This document shows, one piece after another, positions 49,585 to 58,287 of a DNA stretch of 64,000 nucleotides. Below the pieces are notes generated by a model. The model saw only the letters and a list, made by a program, of their open reading frames with translations. It had not been told where the DNA came from and did not search any database. Every line of letters starts with the position of its first letter. Positions within the stretch are counted from its first letter, which is position 1. This stretch comes from Craurococcus roseus (GTDB lineage: Bacteria > Pseudomonadota > Alphaproteobacteria > Acetobacterales > Acetobacteraceae). The position numbers and the translations under genes were made by a program. Location of the stretch: positions 67,786 through 131,785 of the forward strand of contig NZ_BAAAFZ010000019.1 in the NCBI RefSeq assembly GCF_039523795.1, given 5' to 3'.

Positions 49585-50396
49585 GCACCTCGGCCATGCC
49601 CCGCGGCGACGAGGACGACCCGATCGACGACAAGCCGATGCCGTTGATCGACCACCTGCTGGAACTCCGCCAGCGGCTGCTGTACTCGATCGTGGCCTTC
49701 GGGATCGCCTTCGCCGCCTGCTACTTCTTCTCGAAGGAGATCTACGCCTTCCTCGCCCAGCCCTTGGCCGACATACTGGCCGAGCAGGGCGGCGGCGAGC
49801 GGCGGATGATCTACACCGCGCTCTACGAGGCGTTCTTCACCTACCTGAAGGTCGCCTTCTTCGGCGCCGCCTTCTTCACCTTCCCGGTCTGGGCGACGCA
49901 GCTCTGGCTGTTCGTGGCGCCGGGGCTGTACCGCAGCGAGAAACGCGCGGTGCTGCCCTTCCTGCTCGTGTCGCCCTTCCTGTTCATCCTGGGCGCGGCG
50001 CTGGCCTACTACTTCATCTTCCCGCTCGCCTGGCGCTTCTTCATCTCTTTCGAGACGGTGCCCGGCTCCGGCGGCATCCCGATCCAGCTCGAAGCCAAGG
50101 TGGACGAGTACCTTTCGCTCGTCATGCACATGATCCTGGCCTTCGGGATCGCCTTCCAGCTCCCGGTGCTGCTGACCCTGCTGTGCCGGGTCGGCATCCT
50201 GAGCGTGGACCAACTCAGGAAGGGCCGCCGGTACGCCATCGTCGGCATGTTCGTGGCCGCCGCGATCCTCACCCCGCCCGACATCATCAGCCAGATCGGT
50301 TTGGCCGTGCCGCTGATCCTGCTCTACGAAATCTCCATCGTCGCGGCCACTTGGATGGCGCCGAAGCCCCCGCCGGATGCCGAGGCGAAAGGCTGA
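49581..50396 (+). CDS. tatC: Sec-independent translocase subunit TatC
   Basis: The 271-residue polytopic protein has six transmembrane segments. Motifs include LIDHLLELRQRLL near the N-terminus, with the conserved Glu of the LRxRL region, KVAFFGAAFFTFPVW, FVAPGLYRSEKR and TPPDIISQIGLAVP. GTG 49581 overlaps tatB's stop as GTGA. It forms the signal-peptide receptor of the Tat pathway. Confidence 0.95.
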   Translation: MSTSAMPRGDEDDPIDDKPMPLIDHLLELRQRLLYSIVAFGIAFAACYFFSKEIYAFLAQPLADILAEQGGGERRMIYTALYEAFFTYLKVAFFGAAFFTFPVWATQLWLFVAPGLYRSEKRAVLPFLLVSPFLFILGAALAYYFIFPLAWRFFISFETVPGSGGIPIQLEAKVDEYLSLVMHMILAFGIAFQLPVLLTLLCRVGILSVDQLRKGRRYAIVGMFVAAAILTPPDIISQIGLAVPLILLYEISIVAATWMAPKPPPDAEAKG

Positions 50397-51667
50397 TGCA
50401 CGACGTCCGCGCCATCCGCGCCGACCCCGCCGCCTTCGACGCCGCCCTGGCGCGCCGCGGCCTGCCGCCCGCGTCGGGGGCCGTGCTGGCCGAGGACGTG
50501 CGCCGCCGTGCCGCGCAAACGGCGCTGGAAGCCAAGCAGGCGCGCCGCAACGCCCTCGCGCGCGAGATCGGCCAGGGCAAGCGCGGCGGAGGCGACACCT
50601 CCGCGCTGGAAGCCGAAGCCACGGCGCTCCGGGCCGAGATGGAAGGGCTGGAAGCCGAAGCCGCCGCCGCCGAGCGGGCGCAAACGGCGCTGCTCGAAGC
50701 CCTGCCCAACCTCCTCGACCTCGAGGTGCCGGACGGCGCCGACGAGTCGGCCAACGTCGTCCTGCGCGAGCACGGCGACCCGCCTCGGTTCGATTTCAAG
50801 CCGCGCCAGCACTTCGAGATCGGCGAGGCGCTCGGCCTCATGGATTTTGCCGGCGCCGCCAAGCTCGCCGGCAGCCGCTTCACCGTGCTGCGCGGCGGGC
50901 TGGCGCGGCTGGAGCGGGCGTTGGGCCAGTGGATGCTGGACCTCCACACGCGGGAGCACGGCTACACCGAGAATTCAGTGCCGCTGCTGGTGAACGACGC
51001 TGCCATGTACGGCACCGGCCAGCTCCCGAAGTTCGCCGACGACCTGTTCCGCACCACCGACGGGCGCTGGCTCATCCCCACCGCCGAGGTGCCGCTGACC
51101 AACCTCGCCGCCGGCGAGATCCTCGCCGAGTCGGCGCTGCCGCTCCGCTTCACCGCGCTTTCGCCCTGCTTCCGCTCGGAGGCCGGCAGCGCCGGGCGCG
51201 ACACCCGCGGGATGCTGCGGCAGCACCAGTTCCAGAAGGTCGAACTGGTCTCCGTCACGCGCCCGGAGGACAGCGCGGCCGAGCACGAGCGCATGACCGG
51301 GTGCGCCGAACGGGTGCTGACCGAACTCGGCCTGACCTGGCGCCGCGTGGTCCTTTCCGCCGGCGACACCGGCTTTTCCGCCGCCCGCACCCACGACCTG
51401 GAGGTGTGGCTGCCAGGACAGGGGGCGTGGCGGGAGATCTCCTCCTGTTCCAACTGCCGCGACTTCCAGGCGCGGCGCATGGGCGCGCGCTTCCGGCCGG
51501 CCGAGGGCAAGGGCACCGCCTTCGTCCACACCCTCAACGGCAGCGGCGTAGCGGTCGGCCGCGCGCTGATCGCCGTGGTGGAGACGCACCAGCGGGCGGA
51601 CGGCTCGGTCGCCGTGCCCGAGGCGCTGCGTCCCTGGATGGGCGGGACCGAGCGGATCGGGCCTTAA
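50396..51667 (+). CDS. serS: seryl-tRNA synthetase
   Basis: The 423-residue class II enzyme has an N-terminal coiled coil (about 30-100, LEAEATALRAEMEGLEAEAAAAERA), then motif 2 FRSEAGSAGRDTRGMLRQHQFQKVE and motif 3 LNGSGVAVGRALIAVVE. ATG 50396 overlaps tatC as TGATG. tatC followed by serS is the classic alphaproteobacterial order. The 3' end abuts the convergent thioesterase gene, sharing the TTAA. Confidence 0.97.
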   Translation: MHDVRAIRADPAAFDAALARRGLPPASGAVLAEDVRRRAAQTALEAKQARRNALAREIGQGKRGGGDTSALEAEATALRAEMEGLEAEAAAAERAQTALLEALPNLLDLEVPDGADESANVVLREHGDPPRFDFKPRQHFEIGEALGLMDFAGAAKLAGSRFTVLRGGLARLERALGQWMLDLHTREHGYTENSVPLLVNDAAMYGTGQLPKFADDLFRTTDGRWLIPTAEVPLTNLAAGEILAESALPLRFTALSPCFRSEAGSAGRDTRGMLRQHQFQKVELVSVTRPEDSAAEHERMTGCAERVLTELGLTWRRVVLSAGDTGFSAARTHDLEVWLPGQGAWREISSCSNCRDFQARRMGARFRPAEGKGTAFVHTLNGSGVAVGRALIAVVETHQRADGSVAVPEALRPWMGGTERIGP

Positions 51668-52110
51668 GCGGGCGCGATCACCACCCAGCTCGTGGTGACG
51701 TGCGCCGACACCTCCTCGCTCGACTCCGCCCGCAGCAGCACCTCGCCGAACACCATGCGCTTGCCGCGCTTGAGCAGCCGCGCCTCGGCCACCACCGGGC
51801 CGGGCGCGAAGGGGCGCAGGAAGTTCACGGTCATGGTGGAGGTGACGCTCTCGTCCTTGCCGCCCGTCACGCCGAGCAGCGCCGCCCACATCGCCACGTC
51901 GGCCAGCCCCATCAGCGCCGGGCCGGACACGGTGCCGCCCGGCCGCAGCAGGTCCGGGCGGAAGGGCAGGCGCACCGCGGCGCGGCCGCCAGCGGCCTCC
52001 AGCACCTCGACGCCCCAGGCGGCGGCGATCGGCACCCCGACGTGGACGATGGCCTGGATTTCGGCGGGCGAGCAGCGCCGCTTCGGCGGCAGGGGTGGGG
52101 AATCGGCCAT
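51664..52110 (-). CDS. PaaI-like hotdog thioesterase
   Basis: The 148-residue hotdog-fold thioesterase has LPFRPDLLRPGGTVSGPALMGLADVAMWAALLG (catalytic region) and VTSTMTVNFLRPFAPGPVVAEARLLKRGKRMVFGEV. It probably hydrolyses an aryl or acyl-CoA thioester; the substrate is unknown. ATG 52110 is used. It converges with serS with 4-bp overlapping stops. It is unrelated to the YciA-like gene at 48326, with a different motif. Confidence 0.88.
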   Translation of the reverse strand: MADSPPLPPKRRCSPAEIQAIVHVGVPIAAAWGVEVLEAAGGRAAVRLPFRPDLLRPGGTVSGPALMGLADVAMWAALLGVTGGKDESVTSTMTVNFLRPFAPGPVVAEARLLKRGKRMVFGEVLLRAESSEEVSAHVTTSWVVIAPA

Positions 52111-52178
52111 GCGGGTCCTGGGAGCGTCGAGGCCGGAAGCCGTGCCGCGATCGGGGGCGCGAGGCAAGGGCGCCGCGG

Positions 52179-52718
52179 TCACGCGCCGAGGCGCGGCGTC
52201 CGGAGCAGCCGGCCGGTGTCGAACCCTTCGCGGCGCGCGACCGCCAGCGCCGCGGCGTAGTCGTCCGCCGCCATCACCGGCACGCGCGACAATATCCACA
52301 AGTACTCCCGCCGCGGGTCGCCCACCACGGCCCAACGGTAGTCGGGCGCGAGGCCGAGCACCCAATAGTCGCCGTAGAACGGCCAGAAGAAGCTCACCCG
52401 GAGCCGCGCGTTCCCGCTGCCCTCGACCGCGTAGGCCCGGCCCTCCGCGACCCGTTCCGCGCCGCCCGCCGCGGCGTTGCGGCAGCGGTTGACCACGCCG
52501 ACCCGCCCGTCCGGCCGGGGCGTGTAGGTGGCGGTGGTGTCGGCGCAGGAAACGCCGGACCCGTCCTGGAACCGGTTGGGGAAGCGCGCGACCTCGTACC
52601 AGACCCCGGCGTACCGCCCGAGGTCCACCGCTTGCACCGTGCGGGGCGCGTCCGCCGGCGGCGTGGCGGCGCAGCCGGCGGCGACCGCCAGGAGGAGCGC
52701 GAGCAGGGTGCGGGGCAT
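52179..52718 (-). CDS. blc: outer-membrane lipocalin lipoprotein (Blc-like)
   Basis: The 179-residue lipoprotein has a signal peptide with lipobox LAVAAGCA (Cys16), then the lipocalin N-terminal motif DLGRYAGVWYEVARFPNRF with the G-x-W. It continues with CADTTATYTPRPDGRVGVVNRC, a Cys pair likely disulfide-bonded, and a C-terminal segment FYGDYWVLGLAPDYRWAVVGDPRREYLWILSR typical of bacterial Blc. GGAGGGACG precedes ATG 52718. It acts at the envelope on lipids, often under stress. Confidence 0.9.
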   Translation of the reverse strand: MPRTLLALLLAVAAGCAATPPADAPRTVQAVDLGRYAGVWYEVARFPNRFQDGSGVSCADTTATYTPRPDGRVGVVNRCRNAAAGGAERVAEGRAYAVEGSGNARLRVSFFWPFYGDYWVLGLAPDYRWAVVGDPRREYLWILSRVPVMAADDYAAALAVARREGFDTGRLLRTPRLGA

Positions 52719-52834
52719 CGTCCCTCCGATCCGGCCTTCTCTGCCCGGCACAGTCCACCCCCGCCGCCGGGCGTCAAGGCGGTCCGGCGCGATCCCTGTC
52801 GTGACGGGCGCGGGGCGCGTGCTACACAGCCGGG

Positions 52835-54535
52835 ATGGACTCCTCCTCCGCGGCCGGCGACGCCGGCGCGGCGCGTGCATTGTTGCGTGGGGAAACGCGC
52901 GCCCTCCGCGGGCAGGTGCTGCGCCCCGTTCTGCTCGGCCTCGCCGCCGCGGTTTGCGGCGTCGCGGGCGCGTGGTTCGTCGCGCGGCTGCTGTCCGCCC
53001 TGCTCGGCTGGCCGGGCGCGGGGTGGCCCGAACTGGCGGCCGCCGCGGCCTTGGCCCTGGGCGGCGCCGCCTCGGCCTACGCGCAGGAACGCGCGCAGAT
53101 CGCGGCCGGCGAAGCGGCGCGGGCGCGGTTGCGCGGCGCGGCCCTGGCGCGGTTGTTCGAACTCGGGCCGCTGGACCCGCGGGGCGTGGGCGAGCGCGCG
53201 ACCCTGGTGGTGGACCGGGTGGAGGCGTTGGACGGCTACTTCGCGCGCTGGCTCCCGGCGGCGTCCCTGGCGGCGCTGGGGCCGGCCGTTGTGCTCTGCG
53301 CCGCCCTCGCCACCGACCTCGCCGCCTTCACCGTGCTGCTCGGAGCGGGGCTGCTGTACCCGCTTGCGATGGCCCTGTCCGGCATCGGCGCGGCGCAGGC
53401 CAGCCGGGCGCAGTTCGACTCCTTGCAGCGCCTGTCCGGCCGCTTCCTGGACCGATTGCGCGGCCTGAACACCCTGGTTTTGTTCAACCGGCAGGAGGCG
53501 GAGGCCGAGGCGCTGGGCGCCGCGGCGGACGAGCTGCGCGCCCGGACGCTGCGCGTGCTGCGCCTGGCCTTCCTGTCCACCTCGGCGCTGGAGCTGCTCG
53601 CCGCGCTCTCCATCGGCCTGCTCGCCTGGCACCACGCGGCGCGGCTCGGCGGCGCCGACCCGACCGCGGCGGTCTTCGCGCTGCTGCTGGTGCCGAGCTT
53701 CTTCGCCCCGCTGCGCGCCTTTTCCGCGGCCTACCACGAACGCCTTTCGGCGGAAGGCGCGGCCGCCGCGCTGGCCGCGCTGCTGCCGCCGGCCTCCGGA
53801 ACGCCCGCCGCGCCGGGCCTGCTGCTGGACGAGGTGCCGCGCCGCGTCGTGGTCGCCTTTTCCGACGTGCGGCTGGTGCCCGACCCGGCCCGCGCCCCGG
53901 CGCTGGACGGGCTCACCTTCCGCGTCAACGCCGGGGAAACCCTGGTGCTGGCAGGACCCTCCGGCGCCGGCAAGACCTCCGTGCTGCGCCTCCTGATGGG
54001 CTTCGCCCGGCCGGACGGCGGCCGGGTGGCGATCAACGGCCGGGACGCGACGGCGCTGCGCCCGTCCGAACTGCGGCGCCTGTCGGCCTATGTCGGGCAG
54101 CGCCCGCACCTCTTCCGCGCGACACTGCGCGAGAACATCCGCTTGGCGCGGCCCGACGCAACGGACGCGGCGGTGGACGAGGCGGCGCAGGCCGCGCGCG
54201 TGGCGGACTTCGCCCGATCCTTGCCGCAGGGCCTCGACACGATGCTCGGCGAAGGCGGCTGGGGCCTGTCCGGCGGCCAGGCGCAGCGGGTGGCGCTCGC
54301 CCGCGCCTTCCTGCGGGACGCACCGCTCGTCCTGCTGGACGAGCCCACCGCGCACCTCGACCCCGGCACGGAAGCGGAGGTGGTGGAAAGCCTCCGCCGC
54401 CTCTGCCTCGGCCGGACCGCCGTCATCGCCACCCACTCCGCCGCGCTCGCGCACGGGGGCTGGGGGCGCGTGCTGCCGATGGAGGACGGCCGCGCCGCCG
54501 GCGGCGCGGCGCGGCAAGCGCAGCAGGGCGCGTGA
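52835..54535 (+). CDS. cydD: CydDC exporter subunit CydD
   Basis: The CydDC ABC exporter moves glutathione and cysteine to the periplasm and is needed for cytochrome bd maturation. The 566-residue half-transporter has a six-helix membrane domain and an ATPase domain: Walker A GPSGAGKTS, YVGQRPHLFRATLRENIRL, signature LSGGQAQR, Walker B LVLLDEPTAHLD and switch His in THS. The N-terminal 25 residues are variable. cydC follows after 2 bp. cydAB are not in this window. Confidence 0.88.
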   Translation: MDSSSAAGDAGAARALLRGETRALRGQVLRPVLLGLAAAVCGVAGAWFVARLLSALLGWPGAGWPELAAAAALALGGAASAYAQERAQIAAGEAARARLRGAALARLFELGPLDPRGVGERATLVVDRVEALDGYFARWLPAASLAALGPAVVLCAALATDLAAFTVLLGAGLLYPLAMALSGIGAAQASRAQFDSLQRLSGRFLDRLRGLNTLVLFNRQEAEAEALGAAADELRARTLRVLRLAFLSTSALELLAALSIGLLAWHHAARLGGADPTAAVFALLLVPSFFAPLRAFSAAYHERLSAEGAAAALAALLPPASGTPAAPGLLLDEVPRRVVVAFSDVRLVPDPARAPALDGLTFRVNAGETLVLAGPSGAGKTSVLRLLMGFARPDGGRVAINGRDATALRPSELRRLSAYVGQRPHLFRATLRENIRLARPDATDAAVDEAAQAARVADFARSLPQGLDTMLGEGGWGLSGGQAQRVALARAFLRDAPLVLLDEPTAHLDPGTEAEVVESLRRLCLGRTAVIATHSAALAHGGWGRVLPMEDGRAAGGAARQAQQGA

Positions 54536-54537
54536 CG

Positions 54538-56298
54538 ATGGGGGCGATGGCGCGCGACCTTTTCCGGGTGTTGCGGTTGTGGCGCGGCCGGGTCGGCTGG
54601 CTCGCGCTGGGCGCAGCCACGGCTGCCGGTTCGACGCTGCTCGGACTGTCGCTGCTGCTGCTGGCCGGGCAGGGCGTGGCGGAGCGGGCGGCGTCCTCGC
54701 AGGGCACGGCGGCGGCCGCCGCGTTCGGGGCGGGCGGCGTCGCGCTTCTGCTCCTGCGGCCGTTGGTGTTCCTGCGCCCGGCGGCGCGTTGGGTGGAGCG
54801 GATGGTGAGCCACGCCGCCACCTTCCGCGCGCTCGCCGACCTGCGAATCTGGTTCTTCCGCCGCTTGGCGGAGCGCATGCCGGCCGGGGTGGGCGGGCGG
54901 AGCTCGGGCGACCTGCTCGGCCGCTTGGTCGCCGACGTGGAAGCTTTGGACGGCCTTTACCTACGCACCATCCTGCCCGCCTTGGCCGCGCTGGCGGTGG
55001 TCCTCGTGGCGACGCTGTTCTTGGCGACGGAGCCCGTCCTGGCCCTCCTGGCCGTTGTGCCGCTGCTGGTCGCGCTGCTGCTGCCGTTCGCCCTGGCGCC
55101 CGCCGCCGCGCGCGGGGCGGGCGAGGCGGCCGTGGCGCAGGGGCGCCTGCGCGCCGCCGCGGTGGACCCGTTGACGGGTTTGGAGGACACGCTGGCCGCC
55201 AACGCCGAGGGCCGCGCGGGCGCCGCCCTCGAACGCGAAGCGGCGGCGCTCGACAGCGGGCGGCGCGAGGTGGCGCGGCGGGCGGCGCNNNNNNNNNNNN
55301 NNNNNNNNNNNNNNNNNNNNNNNNNNNNNNNNNNNNNNNNNNNNNNNNNNNNNNNNNNNNNNNNNNNNGCCGCGGGCGCGCTGCTGGTGCAAGCGGCGCT
55401 GCTGGGCTCCCTCGCCTGGGGCATAGCTTCCGGTGGGGACGGGGCCAGGGCGGTGCTGGCGGTGGCCGCCGTGTTCCTCCTGGCCGCGACGGCGGAGCCG
55501 ATGGGCATGCTGCCGCGCGCCGGCGCCTCGCTGGCCGCCGCCGCCGCCGCCGCGCGCCGGCTCTTCGAGGCGGCCGACACGCGGGCGCCCGTCGCCGAAC
55601 CCTGGGATGCGCCCGCGGCGATGCCGGCGGGCCACGCGGTCCGCTTCGAGGGCGTGGGCTTCGCCTGGGCGCCGGACCGCCCGCCGGTCTTCGCCGGGCT
55701 CGACCTGGAGGTGCCGGAAGGCGCCCGCCTCTGCGTCCTGGGCGCCTCGGGCTCGGGCAAGTCGAGCCTGGCCGCGCTGCTGCTGAAGCTCGCGGCGCCG
55801 GGCGCCGGGCGCGTCACCCTCGGCGGCGTGGACATCGCTTACCTACCGGCCGAGGAGGTGCGCCGCCGCGTCGCCTGCTTGGCGCAGGACGCGCGGCTCT
55901 TCGACGACAGCATCGCCGCCAACCTGCGGATCGCAGCGCCCGCGGCGCCGGACGCGGCGCTTTGGCGCGCCCTCGACCGCGCCGGCATCGGCGAGTTGGT
56001 GCGGGCTTTGCCCGACGGCCTTTCCACCGGCTGCGGCGAAGGCGGCGCCCGCTTCTCCGGCGGCCAGGCGCGGCGGCTGGCGCTGGCGCGCGTGCTGCTC
56101 TCGGCGGCGCCGGTCGTCGTGCTGGACGAGCCGACCGCCGGCCTGGACGCGGACGCCGAGCGCGCCTTCCTCGAAACCCTGGAGGAAGCGACCTCGGGGC
56201 GCACGGTGGTCCTGCTCGCCCACCGCCTCACCGGCGCGGAGCGCCCGACGCGCGTGGTGCGCTTGGCGGGGGGCCGCGCCCTCCCGGCGGCGGGGTGA
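54538..56298 (+). CDS. cydC: CydDC exporter subunit CydC (contains sequencing gap)
   Basis: The 586-codon half-transporter has a membrane domain with WVERMVSHAATFRALADLRIWFFRRL and GDLLGRLVADVEALDGLYLRTI, typical of CydC. The ATPase domain follows: Walker A GASGSGKSS, CLAQDARLFDDSIAANLRI, signature FSGGQARR, Walker B VVVLDEPTAGLD, and switch His in AHRL. Eighty Ns (55289-55368) replace about 27 codons (251-277) in the membrane domain. The frame stays open across the gap but its true length is unknown. Start is ATG 54538 or 54547. Confidence 0.87.
   Translation: MGAMARDLFRVLRLWRGRVGWLALGAATAAGSTLLGLSLLLLAGQGVAERAASSQGTAAAAAFGAGGVALLLLRPLVFLRPAARWVERMVSHAATFRALADLRIWFFRRLAERMPAGVGGRSSGDLLGRLVADVEALDGLYLRTILPALAALAVVLVATLFLATEPVLALLAVVPLLVALLLPFALAPAAARGAGEAAVAQGRLRAAAVDPLTGLEDTLAANAEGRAGAALEREAAALDSGRREVARRAAXXXXXXXXXXXXXXXXXXXXXXXXXXXAAGALLVQAALLGSLAWGIASGGDGARAVLAVAAVFLLAATAEPMGMLPRAGASLAAAAAAARRLFEAADTRAPVAEPWDAPAAMPAGHAVRFEGVGFAWAPDRPPVFAGLDLEVPEGARLCVLGASGSGKSSLAALLLKLAAPGAGRVTLGGVDIAYLPAEEVRRRVACLAQDARLFDDSIAANLRIAAPAAPDAALWRALDRAGIGELVRALPDGLSTGCGEGGARFSGGQARRLALARVLLSAAPVVVLDEPTAGLDADAERAFLETLEEATSGRTVVLLAHRLTGAERPTRVVRLAGGRALPAAG
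55289..55368. other. assembly gap (80 N) inside cydC
   Basis: The gap follows a run of GGCGCG-rich codons and precedes GCCGCGGGCGCG. The estimated size preserves the frame, but it is only an estimate. Confidence 0.95.
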
Positions 56299-56372
56299 TC
56301 CTGGGCACGCGCATCGCGGGATAGCGAAATCGTCGGGTGCCGCGGCGGGCGGAAATGCTTTAGGCACGAGGG

Positions 56373-56891
56373 ATGGAGCTCCGCGACGCCGGGCCGGCCG
56401 ACGTGCCGGCCATGACCGCCATCTACGCCCACCACGTCCTGCACGGCACCGGCACCTTCGAGGAGGAGCCGCCGGACGAGGCCGAGATGGCGCGTCGCAT
56501 GGGCAATGTGCAGGACCAGGGCTGGCCCTGGCTGGTGGCGGAGGAGGACGGGAAGATCCTCGGCTTCGCCTACCTCAACCAGTTCCGCCCGCGCTCGGCC
56601 TACCGCTACGCCGGCGAGGACTCAGTATACGTTCGCAACGACATCCGTGGTCAGGGCGTCGGCAAGGCGTTGGTGGCGGCGCTGCTGCGTCGGGCCGAGG
56701 ACTGCGGCTTCCGGCAGATTTTCGCGGTGATCGGCGACTCGGAGAACGTCGGCTCCATCGGCCTACATGTCTCGCTCGGGTTCCGGCAGGTGGGGGTGAT
56801 GCGCTCGACCGGCGCGAAGTTCGGGCGCTGGCTCGACGTCGTGACGATGCAGCGCGCGGTCGGCGAGGGCGACCGCGAACCGCCGGGCTGA
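56373..56891 (+). CDS. GNAT N-acetyltransferase (phosphinothricin acetyltransferase-like)
   Basis: The 172-residue GNAT has the acetyl-CoA loop VRNDIRGQGVGKALVAALL (R/Q-x-x-G-x-G/A), an N-terminal IYAHHVLHGTGTFEEEPP typical of the Pat/MddA branch, and GSIGLHVSLGFRQVGVM. That branch acetylates phosphinothricin, methionine sulfoximine or similar small amines. No resistance context is visible. ATG 56373 follows GAGGG. It is the last plus-strand gene before the metH regulator region. Confidence 0.88.
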   Translation: MELRDAGPADVPAMTAIYAHHVLHGTGTFEEEPPDEAEMARRMGNVQDQGWPWLVAEEDGKILGFAYLNQFRPRSAYRYAGEDSVYVRNDIRGQGVGKALVAALLRRAEDCGFRQIFAVIGDSENVGSIGLHVSLGFRQVGVMRSTGAKFGRWLDVVTMQRAVGEGDREPPG

Positions 56892-56901
56892 CGCCGCCGG
56901 A

Positions 56902-57270
56902 TCAGCCGGCGCGGAAACGAGCCGCCGTGACCGCGTCGCCGGACAGCGCGGCGGCGACCGCCTCGCGCGCCGCAAGCGTCCCGACGAGCGCGATCACGCG
57001 CTCGAACCAGGGGCAGGCGCCCCGTACCCGCGCCTGGAACAGCCGGTCCAGTGCCGCCGCGGCCGGCGGCCGCCCGCCGCAGCACGCGCACCCGGCGGCG
57101 TGGGGCACCACCGGGTCGAAGCTCGCCAGCGCCGCCGCCCCCTCCGGCATTGGCGGGGGCGGGGCCTCGGCAAGCACCGCCGCCTTCGACCCGGCGGCAA
57201 GCGCGCCGGCCAACGCCGCGGTGTCCGCGACGATCACGACAGGTAGACGGGCGTCGAGGGTCCAAGCCAT
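56902..57270 (-). CDS. degenerate CobW/COG0523-like protein lacking the P-loop
   Basis: The 122-residue protein resembles the N-terminal GTPase domain of COG0523 (CobW/ZNG1) proteins but lacks their N-terminal nucleotide-binding GxxxxGKT segment. What remains is a metal-type GCxCC motif (G60-C61-A62-C63-C64), DRLFQARVRGACPWFERVIALVG in place of the usual F-x-R-V-V-I-E-T-T-G strand, and a LSGDAVTAARFR end. No other catalytic motif is seen. It reads out from the palindrome at 57277-57298, opposite the metH regulator. It may bind a metal or cobalamin-pathway partner; this is inference. An alternative is an unrelated Cys-rich protein. Confidence 0.6.
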   Translation of the reverse strand: MAWTLDARLPVVIVADTAALAGALAAGSKAAVLAEAPPPPMPEGAAALASFDPVVPHAAGCACCGGRPPAAAALDRLFQARVRGACPWFERVIALVGTLAAREAVAAALSGDAVTAARFRAG

Positions 57271-57276
57271 CTTGTA

Positions 57277-57298
57277 GACATAAGGATATCTTTATGTC
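57277..57298. promoter_or_regulatory. palindromic operator candidate for an ArsR-family (SahR-like) regulator
   Basis: GACATAA and TTATGTC, spaced by 8 nt with a central GATATC, form a 22-bp near-perfect palindrome. It is 6 bp from the start of the minus-strand CobW-like gene and 12 bp from the plus-strand regulator. It is one of the few AT-rich elements nearby. Such a site fits a homodimeric ArsR-family repressor controlling both directions. Confidence 0.75.
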
Positions 57299-57310
57299 AT
57301 ACGCAAGCCT

Positions 57311-58264
57311 ATGGACCGCGTCCTTTCCCAGCTCCGCGCCGCCGCCGAGCCGACCCGGCTCCGGTTGCTCGCGCTTTGCGCGCGCGGCGCTTTCCGGGTG
57401 TCGGACCTGTGCGACATACTGGGGCAGTCGCAGCCGCGGCTCTCGCGCCACCTCCGCCTGCTGGTCGAGGCCGGGCTGCTGGAGCGCGTGCCGGAGGGGG
57501 CCAACGCCTATTTCGGCCTGCCGCCGGACGCCGACCTGGCCCGGATGATCGTGGCGCGGCTGCCGGAGGACGACCCGCAGCTCGCCGCCGACCGTCGGCA
57601 GGCGGTGCGGCTGGCGGCGGACCGGGCGCGGGAAGCCTCCGAGACCTTCCGCCGCCTGGGCGCCGATTGGGACGAGGTGCGGGCGCTGGGCCTCTCCGCC
57701 GCCGCGATCGAGCGGGCGCTGCTGGACCTGCTTCCGCCGCGCATCGGCGCCTTCCTCGACATCGGCACCGGCACCGGCCGGTTGCTGGAACTGGTCGCGC
57801 CGCGGGCCGAGCGGGCCTTCGGCATCGACGCCAGCCGCGAGATGCTGGCGCTCGCCCGCGCCCGCTTCGCCGAGCACGGCGTCGCCGACCGCTGCGCCGT
57901 GCGCCAGGCCGACATGTACCGGCTGCCATTGCCTGACCAAGCCTTCGACGTGGTCGCCTTGCAGATGGTGCTGCACTACGCCGAGGACCCCGCGGCCGCG
58001 CTGGCCGAGGCCGCCCGCGTGCTCCGCCCCGACGGGCTGCTGGTGGTGGTGGACCTCGAAGCGCACGGGCACCCGGAGCTGCTGGAGCGCCACGCCCACC
58101 GCTGGCCCGGCTTCGACGACGCGGCGCTGGCCGGCTGGCTCGGCGCCGTGGGCTGCGCGCCGCTGCCGCCGCGGGTGGTGGAAGGCGCGCTGCCCGTCCG
58201 CCTTTGGCCGGCCCGCCGCACCCTGGGCCGCGTTTCCGCCCCCGCCGCCGTTCTGACCTTCTGA
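57311..58264 (+). CDS. ArsR-family regulator fused to a SAM methyltransferase-like domain (SahR-like)
   Basis: The 317-residue protein has an ArsR winged helix (about 1-75, SDLCDILGQSQPRLSRHLRLLVEAGLLE) followed by a methyltransferase fold (motif I LDIGTGTGRLLEL at 149-161; LVVVDLEAHG later). This architecture belongs to SahR, a repressor of the methionine/SAM cycle responding to S-adenosylhomocysteine in proteobacteria. metH starts 23 bp downstream and a palindrome lies 12 bp upstream. No Shine-Dalgarno precedes ATG 57311, so it may be leaderless. It could alternatively bind SAM. Confidence 0.87.
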   Translation: MDRVLSQLRAAAEPTRLRLLALCARGAFRVSDLCDILGQSQPRLSRHLRLLVEAGLLERVPEGANAYFGLPPDADLARMIVARLPEDDPQLAADRRQAVRLAADRAREASETFRRLGADWDEVRALGLSAAAIERALLDLLPPRIGAFLDIGTGTGRLLELVAPRAERAFGIDASREMLALARARFAEHGVADRCAVRQADMYRLPLPDQAFDVVALQMVLHYAEDPAAALAEAARVLRPDGLLVVVDLEAHGHPELLERHAHRWPGFDDAALAGWLGAVGCAPLPPRVVEGALPVRLWPARRTLGRVSAPAAVLTF

Positions 58265-58287
58265 CCGCTGCTTAGGACTCACCGCGC

